Below are positions 22,201-33,741 of a stretch of 64,000 nt of DNA, one piece after another. The notes beneath the pieces are model-generated. The model searched no databases. It worked only from the letters and a program-made list of their open reading frames with translations, and was not told where the DNA came from. This stretch comes from Puccinia triticina. Taxonomy: Eukaryota > Basidiomycota > Pucciniomycetes > Pucciniales > Pucciniaceae. The stretch covers positions 2,382,001 through 2,446,000 of the forward strand of contig NC_070567.1 of assembly GCF_026914185.1 (NCBI RefSeq), read 5' to 3'. Position 1 is the first letter of the stretch; each line of letters opens with the position of its first letter. Made by a program: the position numbers and the translations under genes.

Positions 22201-22372
22201 CGAAGGACCATACGTTTTGTCAGAATTGGATGGAACAATACTGACTCGGAGATATGCAGCAAGTCACATAAAGAGGTTTTATCCAAGGGGTAAAAGCTTG
22301 GAAAAGGGCGAAAAATATCAGGACACAGAAGAAGAGGAGGAGATTAGCGATACAGAAGAACAGGAGGACTAG
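19245..22372 (+). CDS. pol: Gypsy-1 pol: RT, RNase H, integrase (one frameshift)
   Basis: ATG 19245 begins MERRISAAKYKGVDKKIRPV, matching MAELSAHAAKYKTIDKKIRP of Gypsy-2. One base is out of register near 19330, after which the frame is open to 22372. RT has LRIVHDLQKLNKVTIKDAGL, RLPQGATNS and the active site VGIFIDDGG (about 20060). RNase H has LAVDSSFIAAGAVLMQ and LELCGVAKILKKL. Integrase has the HHCC region (LGHRGMGETYRRIKLRYWW, CESCQRR). The DDE residues lie in MDAVHIKAG, TVDGGAEFK and PEAQGMVERGHKE. There is no chromodomain, and the C-terminus is acidic (DTEEEEEISDTEEQED). The catalytic residues look intact. Confidence 0.9.
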
Positions 22373-22440
22373 TCTTTCTTCAAATTTTTCAAGGAAGGAG
22401 AGTTTTTTGGCATTGCCACAGTAATGCTGCGGACAGCATT

Positions 22441-22454
22441 AAGTTGGGGGGGGA
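22441..22454 (+). other. Polypurine tract of Gypsy-1
   Basis: 'aagttggggggga'-type purine run directly before the 3' LTR. Gypsy-2 has the equivalent on the minus strand beside 33055 ('aatttggggggggga'). Confidence 0.75.
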
Positions 22455-23860
22455 TGTGGTGTTCTGTGCCTGTGTCAATGCCAAAGAGGATACAACAGAG
22501 GGTGGAGACAGTACAGTCATCATACAAGAGGAGGAGATAGTATCACACCAACAGTTAAGGCACATACGAACCAAAGAAGGATTTGTAGTAAGGAATAGTC
22601 TCAACCAGGAACAGAAGGAAGGAGCGCAAAGGAAGAAGGAAGGGAGGAAGGAATAGGAGGAAGAGGAGGAGAGGCCAAGACCCCCAGAATCCAGAATGGT
22701 CACGGATAGTTGCAATCTATACATCTGCTTGCTCAAGGAAGATTCTATCAGGAGGCTGTGTTGTTTGGAGGTGGAGTTAGAAGGTATCTATTAGGAGGCT
22801 GTGTTGTTTGGAGGTGGATTTAGAAGGTATCTATCCGGAGGCTGTGTTGTTTGGGAGGTGGAGATAGAAGGTATCTAACACAGGCTGCAGTACAGCATCT
22901 TTGGCTGGAGTCTTTGTATTTGTTTGCTCAAGGAAAATTCTATCAGGAGGCTGTGTTGTTTGGGAAGTGGAGTTAGAAGGTATCTAAAACAGGCTGCACA
23001 GCATCTTTGGCTGGAGTCTTTGTATTTGTTTGTTCAGGGAAGATTCTATCAGGAGGCTGTGTTGTTTGGAGGTGGAGTTAGAAGGTATCTATCTGAAGGC
23101 TGTGTAGTTGTTTGATGTTTGGCTGTGGATTTAAAGTGTATCTAGCACAGCAAAGCTGTGTTATTTGTATTTGTGGCTGTGTATAAAGGCTGTGTAGGTG
23201 AGAACCTCTGCAGCAGAAATCCCTCACAAGGAGCTTCCTGCAGCAGAAATCCCTCATCCTCCAACATAAAAGGAGGGCCTCTCCCCACTATAATTTTTCT
23301 TTTTCCCCATCAGCCTATAGAGGTTTGGTCACTGTGGTTAGTTTTTAGTTTGTAGCAGCCTAGGCAGGTCTGTTTATTGTGGTTATTAGTAGTGGATTAG
23401 TGTAGAGAACTGTAGTGTGTGTTAAGATCAGTAGTAGAACCAACAACCAACCAACCAGCAACCAACATCCAACCCATATATATATATCTATACTTACTTT
23501 GTAACAGATTATTATAACCACATAGTGTCAGCAATTCAACATCACAAATTTTTACAACATATATCAAACTTCATCGCACCCACCACGTTAAACCAAGTTA
23601 CAAAAGATTTACCAAAACTATTGATGCAAGTGATCTAGGTCAGATAGAGATTACTATACAAAAGTAAGAGCTATCTTTGGAATCAGCCACACCATTTAAA
23701 TATTGATTACAAGACTCTTGGTTATTTGCATAGTACCATCAGAGGGGCAGGTCTTTCAAACCACCCGTAAAATTGTAATAGGCTTTCAACTTATTCACAA
23801 CTTATCTCCCCCTCAACAGAACTTCGATTACCACTCATCCATCCCTTTGGAGTCCCCACA
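22455..23860 (+). repeat. Gypsy-1 3' LTR, 1,406 bp
   Basis: It starts TGTGGTGTTC and ends GAGTCCCCACA, followed by TSD ACGC. It keeps the empty site of the solo LTR present in the 5' copy. Differences from the 5' LTR that I noticed include 22899, 23241, 23492, 23818, 23825 and 23857. Confidence 0.95.
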
Positions 23861-23864
23861 ACGC

Positions 23865-26442
23865 GAGGTTTGGACACCCTAGCTTTCCTTACCTCAAGCG
23901 CGTCGTACCCAATTGTGAGGAGGTTGACTGCAAGACATGTAAGATGTGCAAGGGGGTCAAGAATCCATATTTCAAAGGAAAATTCTCGCCAACAACTGAG
24001 ATCCTTGAGGCGATTCATCTAGATTTAGTCGGACCTTTTCAAACTCGATCAGTTGGCGGAGCTCAACATTTCTTAACAATTGTTGATCAACATACCGGTC
24101 TGAAGACTGTTAAACTGTTAAAACATAAGTCGAAAACGCTGAACAAATTCAAGGAGTTTGTTCTTTGGGCGGAAAATCATACAGGACAAACTGTTAAACG
24201 AGTTATCTCCGACAATGGAGGAGAATTCAAAAATCTTTTCTTTGAAGATTTCTGTTGAAACAGAAGTATCACTCAGCAGTTTGCCCCTGCTTACACGCCT
24301 GAGAACAATGGAATGGCCGAACATTCTAATCAAGCAATTCTTGATAAGGCTCGATGTCTTTTTGCGCAAGCAAACCTTTCGCCTTGTTACTGGGCTCAAG
24401 CTGTTATGACAGCAACAGACTTGTGCAATCTCTTGCCCTCCAGTACTCAAAATTTCGCAGTACCTTATGAGTCTTTCTTCAAGAGGAAGTGCGACATTGC
24501 AAAACTTCGTCCCTTCGGTTGTCTTGCGTACATATTAATTCCTGAAGCTATGCGAGTCAACAAACTCCTTCCGAGATCAGAGAAAGAAATTTTCCTAGGC
24601 TATACCAACGATTTTTCCACGTATCAATTTATAAGAACGAAATCAAGAACGTTGTGTACCAGCAGAAATGTCACATTTGACAAAAACATTTTCCCTTCTC
24701 TGTCAAATGAAACAATCGATCAATCAAGTTTCTTTTTCAATCCCTTTGAAGTTCTTCCCAAAACAGATGAAGCAAAGATCAATAGCTTTCCGCCTTTTCC
24801 CCATCAAGAAAACGCTCCTGCTCCTGCGGATGAACCTCCTTTACGTGCTCCAAATGAAATTGTTGGGGATGTATCTTCTGAAAAAATCTTAACTCATCGT
24901 CGGAGGGGGGTGCCCAAGAACTTCAGCGCTGAATTATCCGACAATGATACAATTTCTTACGATCAAGTCATGAATCGTGCTGATAAGGCAAAATGGAACA
25001 TTTCTCTCTATAAGGAAAAGAGTAATATGGAAAGTTACAATGTCTGGGATGTTATCGATAAAAGTCAAGACAATAAACCTCTCAATTGTACATGGGTTTT
25101 TAAAATTGAACCTGAATCGCCTAATCAAGCAGAGGAATATAAGGCTAGGCTTTGCGTTCAGGGATTTCGAGAAATTTTTGGAAAAGATTATCGATTTACC
25201 TTTGCTCCAACGGGAAAACTGGTTTCTCTTCGAATACTTATCTCGTTTGCTCTTCAGCATAATTTTCAGTTTCATCAAATTGATGTTAAGTGTGCCTTTC
25301 TAAACGCTCCAATACAAGAGAGAATTACACTCAATCCACCTCCCGGGTTCGACGTTCCACCTGGCAAAGTGCTTCTTTTGAAAAAGGCACTTTATGGACT
25401 CAAGCAGCCCCCGAAAGAATGGCATCTAACTCTCTCTTCGTGGCTCTTATCTGTTGGTTTCAATCGCAGCTACACTGAACCATGTGTCTTTTGGTCATCC
25501 AACACTTGGTTATACGTTCACGTGGACAATATTGCCATCTTTAGTCCAGAACCCGAGGTCTTCAAGAATCTAATTTGCAAACGCTTTAAAATTAAAGATC
25601 TTGGTGTTGCTAAACATTTCCTAGGAATGAAAGTCAATCAATCCTCTGAAGCTGTACATCTTACGCAAACAAATTACATTGAAGAAACTCTAACTAAGTA
25701 TGGCTGTGAAAATCTAGTTCCCCTTGCTACACCAATGAAACCAAATTCGCATCTTGTGAAGGCTTCTGCAACTGAAATCAAACAACTTGAAAGCCTCAAT
25801 GTGCATTATAGGGGACTTGTTGGAGCGTTAAACTATTTAAGCGTCACTACTCGACCCAACATTACCTTTACTGTTGGTTGTCTCTCTCAATTCCTTAAGA
25901 CCCCAGGTATTCTCCACTGGAAAGCAGCGGTGCATTGCCTTTGCTACCTAAAAGGGTCAAAAGATTTTGGTATCACTCTTTGAAAAACTCCGGTCAACCA
26001 GTTTGATTTTGTCTCTTATGTGGACGCTAGTTGGGCTAGTTGTCCAACAGCTGGTAAATCAACGACCGGCTATTTGATCTTGTGGAACAACAATCTGATC
26101 TCATGGCGTTCTCAGAAGCAATCAACAATTTCTCTTTCATCAACTGAATCCGAATATATCGCAATTACGGAAGTCACAAAAGAGCTTCTCTGGCTTAAAA
26201 TGGTAACCGAATCGGCTCTGAAGATCCAAATATCTTTACCATTCAAAATCTATGAAGAAAATCAAGGCGCTATCATGCTTGCAAACCATGAAGCCAATCA
26301 CTCAGCATTCAAGACCAAGCATATGAATCTACGCTTCCATTTTGTGCGATCCAAAATCATCGGGGAGACAATTATGTTGGTCTTCAAGAGAACTCACCTT
26401 ATGCTTGCCAATTTCCTCACAAAATCAATAGGCAGAGCTTAA
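23865..26442 (+). pseudogene. pol: Copia integrase, reverse transcriptase and RNase H
   Basis: It continues the frame of 8863-10147. The GAG-pre-integrase is RFGHPSFPYLKRVVPN. The integrase has IHLDLVGPFQT, VISDNGGEFKN and TPENNGMAEHSNQA. RT has NCTWVFKIEPES, FHQIDVKCAFLNAPI, KKALYGLKQPPKEWH and YVHVDNIAIF, where the second catalytic Asp is Asn. RNase H has VSYVDASWASCPTAGKS and LSSTESEYIAI. In-frame TGA stops at 24256 and 25981 and the Asp-to-Asn change make it inactive. Both stops would be Arg CGA with one transition. Confidence 0.9.
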
Positions 26443-26511
26443 ATCTTTAAAGTTCTCAGAGTTCTTTGAGCTGGTATGCTCCCTCCCTAACGGTTTTGGC
26501 GCATGGGGGTG

Positions 26512-27005
26512 TGTTGGAATACGCGGGCGCTCTGAGGCGCACGGTGCGTAGTGGTACGGCTCACGGCTCGTGACTATAGTTTTCAATGACGTTAACGAGT
26601 GTGTAAACTTCAAATCGGAAGCAGTTGACCGCTACTCCTCGATCCAGTAGACAGTCACCAATTTTCTTTTTCCTTCATCTCGACATCTTCCTTCAACCGG
26701 CGACTAAGTCAATCAAACATCAAATCGAAGCGCTGTTGCTTGTCGAGGTCACTAGTCTAGGCGGCTCAATTCTTAGGTTTATATTTATCCTTCTTTCTTT
26801 ACTTATCTATCCTGTTGACCATTATTATCTAACTATTTTATTTATTGTCTTAGCCCTAAAAGTCCTAGTTGTATGGTGGTTTAGGTTCTCCTGTGTTCTC
26901 ATCTCATCCCTGTTCCTGTTTTATTTAGGTAAAAATTCATCATCATTGTTTTCTATTTTATTTTTGTTTTTACTGAAATTGATTTTATTTAGTCTGAATT
27001 TATCA
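26512..27005 (+). repeat. Copia 3' LTR, 494 bp
   Basis: It starts TGTTGGAATA and ends TTTATCA, followed by TSD GCAGC. It retains CG at many positions where the 5' LTR has TG or CA, for example near 26541, 26571 and 26639. Confidence 0.95.
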
Positions 27006-28706
27006 GCAGCCACGCGGCAATAAATATAGTGCATCTCAAGTTACTGCCGGGCGGATTTCCAGGCAATGATAGATCTCAAAGGTTTAACAACCACCTTGAA
27101 GAGGACAAAAGACTGGAATCCAATGGAGATAAGCTCAGAATCCCTGCTAGTTCTACAGCTGTCCCACAGACAAAACCGCTCTCCATTAAGAATCCCGCAG
27201 CGCCACATACCTGCTTCAAGACCCCAGTCACGCAGGGGGAGAAATGTGAATTCCAGACACCCGCGGAATACTGGGTGCAATCAACAATGGCGCAGTCAAA
27301 TCTACAAAGAAATGATACGCCTGGGAAGATCCCTCCAAGGCACTTATCAACATCTGGAGCAAGGCAAAATAGCCCGCCAAGAGCATCAGATGGACCTAGA
27401 TCCTTAAATAGCTCCCACTTCTTTAGTAGTAATAGTAACTCTGGTTCCAAACACACATCAAATGTCCCAGATATTCCAAATGTTGTTAACAATCCAGATA
27501 CTCCATTCAGAACTGCTTTACATGTGTACACAGAAAATCTTAATCTTGTTGTAGAAAGAATTACGCAAAGTAACAAAGAATTGTCTTCAGATCTTAAGAA
27601 ATTGTGCCACAAAGTTACACAGCGTGTAGATGAGCAGGTAAATTCTGAAGATGATGCCTTCACTGTCATCTTGAATAAATTGGAGAGTATGGATAAGAAG
27701 CTTGATGAAGTGCCCTCTGCTCTTGAGATATTGAGTACCCAAGTTACTAGATCCCTGGCTAGAACTGAAGAACTGGTTGAAGATCAAGAAAATACCAACC
27801 AAGAAATATTAAAGAAACTGAATTTGTTGGAATCACGCTTCAGAACCCTGCAGAATGATACTAAAGATAAAATTACATCACAATTTACCACATTTGAAGA
27901 TGTATTAAACAGGTTTGAGAAACAAACCAAAGACACAGCATCAAAACAAGATAAATTGGAAACTATAATATTACAAGTGATAAATTCTATTAACAATATT
28001 GGACACTCATCACCTAATCCCCCGGTGAAAGAGAGCATGAATAAAGATACTCCACCCCATATGCAGGACAACAGCAGTTCAACAAGAGTGAAATCTGACA
28101 GAACACCCAATGTGAACTCTCCACCTCACAAGGCAGAAAATTCAGATTCAGATGATAGTGATGTAGACATTCCACCACCAGCTCCCAACAGAAGAACAAC
28201 ATCTTCTACTCCACGTAATTTTCCAACAAATGAAGAAGACAAAGCCATTCATAAATTAGTATTAGCCAATTTACCCAAAATAAGTGAATGGGCCACATTT
28301 TCTGGCAAAGGAGAATATGACCATTACAAATTTATAGAATGGATTGACAGCTTACGGGATGATACAAATGCACCAGATCAAATCATTTGTTCTAAACTCA
28401 ATTCATCATTTACAGGACCAGCAAACATATGGTACAACAATAGAAAGAAAGAAGTTCAAGGACCAAAAGATTGGGCCTTCTGGAAAGCAGAAATCATTAA
28501 GAAATATAGCTCCCCTGAATGGAAAAGAAAAGTCAGAGATGCCTTTAGAAGATCTAAATTTGATGTGTATGGTGAGACTGAACCTTCTGAATGGGTTACC
28601 AGCCAAGTTAACAGGATACAAGCTGTGGAAAGACACTTGGATCAATCTATCAATGATAAATTACTGTCTCAACTTGACCCCAAAACTGAGTACAAAATGC
28701 GCCTAG

Positions 28707-29159
28707 TGTTGAAGTTACAACTTTTCCGCGACAATCACAAGAGAAAAGAAGGAGTGAGCTCTGTGGCTCGAGAGAGTAAGGGACAGTGAGGATGAATCTC
28801 TCACTGGATGCGGCTCTGTTTGGGGTACAGAAAAAGATGGAGGAGAACCGATGATTTGATTCACATGTAGCTAGTACGGTATAAGTAGACTATGTACATG
28901 TGGTCAAACTGTGGGTGAGATGAAAATGAATATGCAAAAAATAACCAAGGCTCATGAGTGAATGTCACACAAAAAGATAAGACATGCTAGAGAGTTGATA
29001 AGTCAGGGATGTCAGGGTTCAAAGACTACAAGACATGTGGACAGACATACATAACTAGACATTGTACAGACTATGATGAGTGAAAGAAACAAAGAGCAGT
29101 AGGGTGTTAAAGGATCTAGGAATTTGGGGTGAGTAAAAGACAGAGACGAAGTTTCAACA
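28707..29159 (+). mobile_element. Solo LTR, 453 bp, TSD CCTAG, in Gypsy-3 gag
   Basis: It starts TGTTGAA and ends TTCAACA (7-bp inverted ends). TSD CCTAG is at 28702-28706 and 29160-29164. Excision rejoins the gag frame (KTEYKMRL + AIRTNDDTSEF). No gene inside. Confidence 0.9.
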
Positions 29160-29396
29160 CCTAGCTATCAGAACTAATGATGACACTTCAGAATTCATTA
29201 ACCAGCTTGAAAGTATAGTGAATGTTTGTAAGAAAGACAAAGCTAGAAGCAAAACAAACAGAAGAGACAATTACAAGGATAAGAGACCCAAGACCAAAGA
29301 ACCAGCAGCTCCTACTAAAGAAATTACATGCTATGAATGTGGTAAGACTGGGCATGAGTCTACCAAATGTCCCAAGAAGACCAGCAAGAAAATATC

Positions 29397-30366
29397 AGTG
29401 ATCCAGAGTAAAGATAACCAATTACCATGTGACACTATTAGCATTTCCTCAGGAGAATCCCTTCCTAGTAATTCTAATGACTCAGATGATGAATCAGCAA
29501 GCAATTCTAATCAAGCCATAACATGTAAAGCAGACAGACTTATATTTAATATTTCCAGGATCCCAGAGGATAAAGCCCCACATAATATTAGGAAGTTACC
29601 AGTAGTTAAACCTGACAAAGTAGGTAATATGCACACTACAGGAGGAACCAACACTACTAATATAATATGTAACAAGTATAAAATCAAATGTCTCATTGAT
29701 GGCGGAGCATTCAGTTCAATAATTAGCCCCAAATTATTAGACACTATTATGCCTGACTGGAAGACCAAACTATCCCCAGTCAAGAAGGAGAAATTCTACA
29801 GCTGCAATAGCAAATTGTCCCCACTAGGTATCATTAATCTAGACATCATTTTCCCTCACACAAGATCTAGTGTACAAATTACAGTTGAACTGGCAGTAAT
29901 GGCAGATTTCAAGATGAAATACATCATCCTTGGTAATGATTACATTATTAATTATGGTATTGATGTCATTAATAGTAATGGCAGATACTTTACAATGAAT
30001 GGAGATCTCTTGACTAAATTTGAACTAGGAATTACGGAAAAATTTACATTAGAGCAACTAGAATGTAATGCTGTGGAAGCCTCAAAATTCTCTAACACCA
30101 TATCTGACGCCAGAATTTCACCAGATCTGACACCAGAGCAAACAGACAAATTAGTTTCATTACTGCATAAACATAAATTGGCCTTTGCTACAGCTGATGA
30201 ACCCTTTGGATGTATTAAAGGACATGAAGTAAGAATCAACCTTAATACTTCCAGACCTTATCCACCAGCTTTAAGAAAAGCCTCTTACCCAGCATCCCCT
30301 AGAAGCAGAGAAGCTTTACAACAACATGTTAATGAATTAGTCAGAATGAAAGTTCTGCGCAAATGA
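29397..30366 (+). pseudogene. pol: Gypsy-3 protease and start of RT
   Basis: It continues the gag frame. The protease motif is KCLIDGGAFSSIISPKLL (about 29686), with DGG where most elements have DSG. YIILGNDYIINYGIDVI and the linker DEPFGCIKGHEVRINL follow, then the RT N-terminus YPPALRKASYPASPRSREAL. The frame ends in a TGA at 30364 and continues in another frame, so one indel separates it from the RT core. The linker and RT start are closely related to Gypsy-5. Confidence 0.8.
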
Positions 30367-30370
30367 GAAT

Positions 30371-31555
30371 GTGGAAGTTACAACACCTGTGGTCATTGCG
30401 TGGCATAATGATAAGTCCAGGATTGTTGGTGATTTTAGAGCCCTCAATACATACACTATTCCTGACAGATATCCTATGCCCAAGATTAGTGAAGCAATCA
30501 CGCAACTCAAGAATGCTAAATTTATTACATGCATGGATGTACTAAAAGGATTCCATCAAAATGTAATTCATGAAGACAGTAGACATTTGTTACGCATTAT
30601 ATTACATATGGGTATTTATGAATATCTCAGAATTCCCTTTGGAATTCAGAATGCACCATCCCACTTCCAGAGAATGATGGATACTGAATTCCACAGAGAG
30701 TTACGTGAAGGATGGCTTATAATTTTCATTGATGACATTATCATATCCAGCCAAGACTGGGAAGAACACCTCAAGAAGTTGAACATAGTCTTAGAAAGAG
30801 TAATTAAAATGAATATGAAAATATCAATGAGTAAATGCCAGTTTGGATTTCAAGAACTTAAAGCTCTAGGACATATAGTATCAGGACTCAGTATAGCTAT
30901 AGACATGAATAAAGTAGCAGCTGTTTTGCTCAAATCTATGCCAACTAACCTGAAGGAAGTACAGTCATTCTTAGGTTTTGCAAGTTACTATAGGCAACAC
31001 ATTAAGGATTTTGCAAAAATAAGTGGCCCACTTTATCAACTCAGTAGTCCCAATACTGCATTTGAAATGACAGCCACTAGAGTGGATGCTTTTAATGTAA
31101 TGAGAGAAAAACTTACATCAGCACCAATACTGTTCATGCCTGATCCCCATAAACGTTACAGATTATATGTAGATGCCAGCATGGAAGGATTGGGCGCTGC
31201 ATTACATCAGATACAGGATTTTGAAGGTCCCAGAGAAGGATTCATATGCTACATTTCCCGCACCTTGAAAGACAGTGAAAAAAGATATGGAGCTAGCCAG
31301 CTAGAATGTCTTTGTCTAGTATGGGCATTAGAGAAATTATATTACTACTTGGATGGATGTGACTTTGAAGTCATTACTGATTGTATAGCCCTTCAAAGTC
31401 TCTTAGGTATGAAAAATCCCAATAGACATATGCTTAGATGGCAAATTGCTATTCAAATCTGGAGAGGAAGCATGACTATCATCCACAGAGCTGGAAATAT
31501 CCATAAAAATGTGGATGGTCTTAGCAGATGGTCTTTGTCAGCCGGGCTACTATAA
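30371..31555 (+). pseudogene. pol: Gypsy-3 RT core and RNase H, truncated before integrase
   Basis: RT has RIVGDFRALNTYTIPDRYPM, FITCMDVLKGFHQN, RIPFGIQNAPSHFQR and IIFIDDIIIS, with the catalytic Asp pair intact. RNase H has [33 protein letters not shown] and FEVITDCIALQSLL, and it ends NVDGLSRWS. Two stops follow and no integrase is found. The downstream part was lost or displaced when Gypsy-4 arrived. Confidence 0.85.
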
Positions 31556-31753
31556 TAAGGTAGAGCCCAGCTAACGGACATACCCAAGTATTAACTATAC
31601 ATATTTATTGCGGCGCAGAGCGCCGCGCATAAGATGAAAAACATATTCATTATTGAATACTAATGGCGTTGCAGAGTGCCGCGCATAAGAAATAGCAATT
31701 TAGGTATATGCAAGATGCCTACCCTCAAACAATGGATAGAGTCAAGGAGAGAG
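31556..31753. other. Short remnant between Gypsy-3 and Gypsy-4
   Basis: No gene. A word 'gccgcgcataaga' occurs twice (near 31622 and 31678) within a diverged duplication of about 60 bp that also includes 'ttattgaatac/ttaactatac'. It may be Gypsy-3 sequence or an independent repeat. Confidence 0.35.
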
Positions 31754-32001
31754 TGTCAAAACTTCCGCCGCAGGTATTGGCCGGAGAAGGAATGTATTTA
31801 TGAGTAAAACCCGTTCTCATACCAAGAGAACAGGATACAAAAACTTTCTCAAGTCAAGAGAACAAGTGCTAGAGATTCTCCTGTCCTCTTGTTCTAAGGA
31901 GTGACAATAAAACAGATTGATTGGAAACGGCTGGAGGAGAATAGCAATAAAGTGAACGGCCTTTTCTCCCCCGGCCTAAAGCAATCAAACGAGAACAGCA
32001 T

Positions 32002-33055
32002 TGTGAGAACTCCTTTGGGATGGGTTGGCAGTCCTTTGAGGGGGAAATAACAATATGATATTCCAGCTAAGTAATACTACTGTTACGGGTGGTTTGAAAG
32101 ACCTGCCCCTCTATTATACTACAGAATTCTGACAACAAATTTATTTATTGTTGTGGCGTGACTTTTATGACGGAGAAAACTTGTATGTAGTAGTCTCTAT
32201 CAGACCTAGATCAGTTTTAACAAGTACAAAATGCGTATACAACCTCTATATGGCAAGATGGGCAAAGAATATAATCAAGTGAGAATATGTTTTGTTGGGG
32301 TTTTGATGGTTTCAGCAGAGGGAAGTGATGATGGAGTGTGGTATGAGATTTCTATGTTAATTTATGATTACTGTGTCTTCCGTGATGATGGCAAAAATGA
32401 TGACTGGTGACCACTGAGCTGGGGTGCCTGGGTGATGCTGGAAAAATGGTGGGAGGAGGGCCTCCTTATATATTCTTTTCTGAGTTATTTTTGCTGGTGA
32501 GGGCTGCACTCGAGGCATTTCTGCTGGTGGTGACCCTGTGGATTGCACTGCCTTCTGCAAGGGGTGCATAACTTAAACTGATGTTCTGCATGACAATGTG
32601 TGATTTGTACTTTTTAAGGCAACGGCCGCATAGGTTGGTTGCACTGCCAAAGTGGAGGCTTTCTGACCGCATGCATCAATGTAAGGTCCGCGCAAATCTG
32701 TTGAGTTGTTGAGTGGAGGCCTAGTTAATGCAGTCTCCAACGCGCAGGTTGCGTGAGGTGATCTGTAGCTAATAGTGGAGGCCTGCCTAACTAGTAAATC
32801 TAACTATACTCTTCTCTATATGCATGCTTTTTATGATTTATATGACTTTCCACCTGGGTATGGCCTGTACTAAACCTATAATTGTAACTAACTTTTACAC
32901 TAAAAGAGCTAGCTGGGTAGTTGAAGTGAGTGACTAGGGTTAAGTTTGTATGTAGAATCTATTTCTCTAGTAATATTCTATCATATGCAAGTATTTTAGG
33001 CTGTGAGTTGAGGTTTTGGCAGTTTTGTTGTGCGCAACAGATCTGGATCACCACA
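32002..33055 (-). repeat. Gypsy-2 3' LTR
   Basis: On the plus strand it starts TGTGAGAACTCC and ends GATCACCACA. The PPT (plus strand 'tccccccccc' from 33056) adjoins its right side, which fixes the element orientation as minus. Confidence 0.93.
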
Positions 33056-33741
33056 TCCCCCCCCCAAATTAATGCTGTCCACAGCATTCCTAAGCAAGCA
33101 ACAAAACTGTTGAGTCCTTCCTACTAAGAAATTTCTAGTCCACTGATGTTGTCGTAAGTCCTTGACAATTTTGTACAAGTTCCGTGCCTTCTTTCCTGTT
33201 CCTTGTGTTTTTCCAATTGGCTACTTGTGTTGCATTGAGTCAACTCCAAATCGGTATTGTATCTTCCAATCTATACATCCTTTTTCTATCTCAAAATCTA
33301 GTATATGTATGTCCTATGTAAACCTATTCCCCCTGTCACTCCCGAATCAAAGAATCCTAACGCTCTACAAGTATACTCTGTACTCCTGTCGTTGACCCAA
33401 AGAAAAGGGATGTGGTTGACGATTCCCTGATGAAAGTATAACATACGTCCCCCAGTTGATGAGTTAAACCCGTTTGATTAACTTCCCTCCAACTGGTTTC
33501 CCGTATTCCTATGTATTTCTAAATAACTCTTTCCTTCCATCACATCGTACTCCTTTTAAGGCCTAACTATACTTCTATTTTCTCTACTAAAGAAAGGGTG
33601 ATGTCGTCCAATATTACACCCGTTTAAAATTCTTCCCTATGTTTCCACGTCCTTCCATTTGATTCTTACTCCAGAAAATCGAGCTAGGATAGTCTGTATA
33701 AAACACAATTTCCTTCTTCTTCATCCATTTTCTAAAATTTC
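33056..33741 (-). other. Gypsy-2 3' untranslated region with PPT
   Basis: About 690 bp between the pol stop and the 3' LTR, with the PPT at the LTR edge. No gene. Gypsy-1 has only about 80 bp here, so Gypsy-2 carries roughly 600 bp of extra sequence whose origin I cannot tell. Confidence 0.5.

Larger units (their letters stand above)
10152..23860 (+). mobile_element. Gypsy-1: near-intact Ty3/Gypsy element, 12,236 bp net, TSD ACGC
   Basis: TSD ACGC lies at 10148-10151 and 23861-23864. LTRs are 1,406 bp each after removing the nested solo LTR. The order is PBS, gag, protease, an extra C-terminal domain, a spacer with an antisense spliced gene, RT-RNase H-integrase, then PPT. The removed length (13,713 bp including one TSD) is a multiple of three, so the Copia frame closes again (DWHA + RFGHPSFPYL). 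I noted about six differences between the two LTRs, so the insertion is recent. Lesions are a frameshift at a G tract (15319-15328), a stop at 16683, a frameshift near 19330, and two solo LTR insertions. Confidence 0.95.
7562..27005 (+). mobile_element. Ty1/Copia retrotransposon, 4,965 bp net, TSD GCAGC
   Basis: TSD GCAGC lies at 7557-7561 and 27006-27010. The 5' LTR is 7562-8821 and the 3' LTR is 26512-27005. The element is interrupted by a solo LTR (7705-8466) and by Gypsy-1 (10152-23860). Subtracting the inserts and one TSD copy of each gives a 4,965-bp Copia with 494-bp LTRs at both ends. The domain order gag-PR-INT-RT-RH is that of Ty1/Copia. It inserted into the gag of Gypsy-3. By eye the LTRs differ at roughly 15-20 sites, mostly transitions, so it is clearly older than Gypsy-1. 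Confidence 0.95.
7323..29396 (+). pseudogene. gag: Gypsy-3 gag, split by Copia and a solo LTR
   Basis: Coding pieces are 7323-7561, 27011-28706 and 29165-29396, all in one frame once the insertions and their TSD copies are removed (19,449 bp and 458 bp). An in-frame TAG lies at 7412-7414. The protein has an N-terminal helical segment, a long Ser/Asn-rich and coiled-coil-like middle (about 27480-28000), and a capsid-like core with ATFSGKGEYDHYKFIEW (from 28285) and FWKAEIIKKY (28480). It ends with a CCHC knuckle, CYECGKTGHESTKC (about 29329). The capsid core matches Gypsy-4 (KFSGEGEYDH) and Gypsy-5 (RFSGKGKYDH). The frame at 7303-7623 is a shadow of this gene. Confidence 0.75.
3543..31555 (+). 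mobile_element. Gypsy-3: old Ty3/Gypsy retrotransposon, nested host, 3' truncated
   Basis: The order is 5' LTR, PBS, a spliced leader, gag with a CCHC knuckle, protease, reverse transcriptase and RNase H. Coding ends at 31555, before any integrase, and no 3' LTR is visible. The element is interrupted by a solo LTR (3755-4721), a Copia element (7562-27005, TSD GCAGC) and another solo LTR (28707-29159, TSD CCTAG). When the last two insertions plus one TSD copy are removed, the gag frame is continuous across both sites. Remaining lesions are an in-frame TAG at 7412 and a frameshift near 30365. It entered the foldback array, so it is younger than that array and older than everything inside it. 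Confidence 0.8.
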
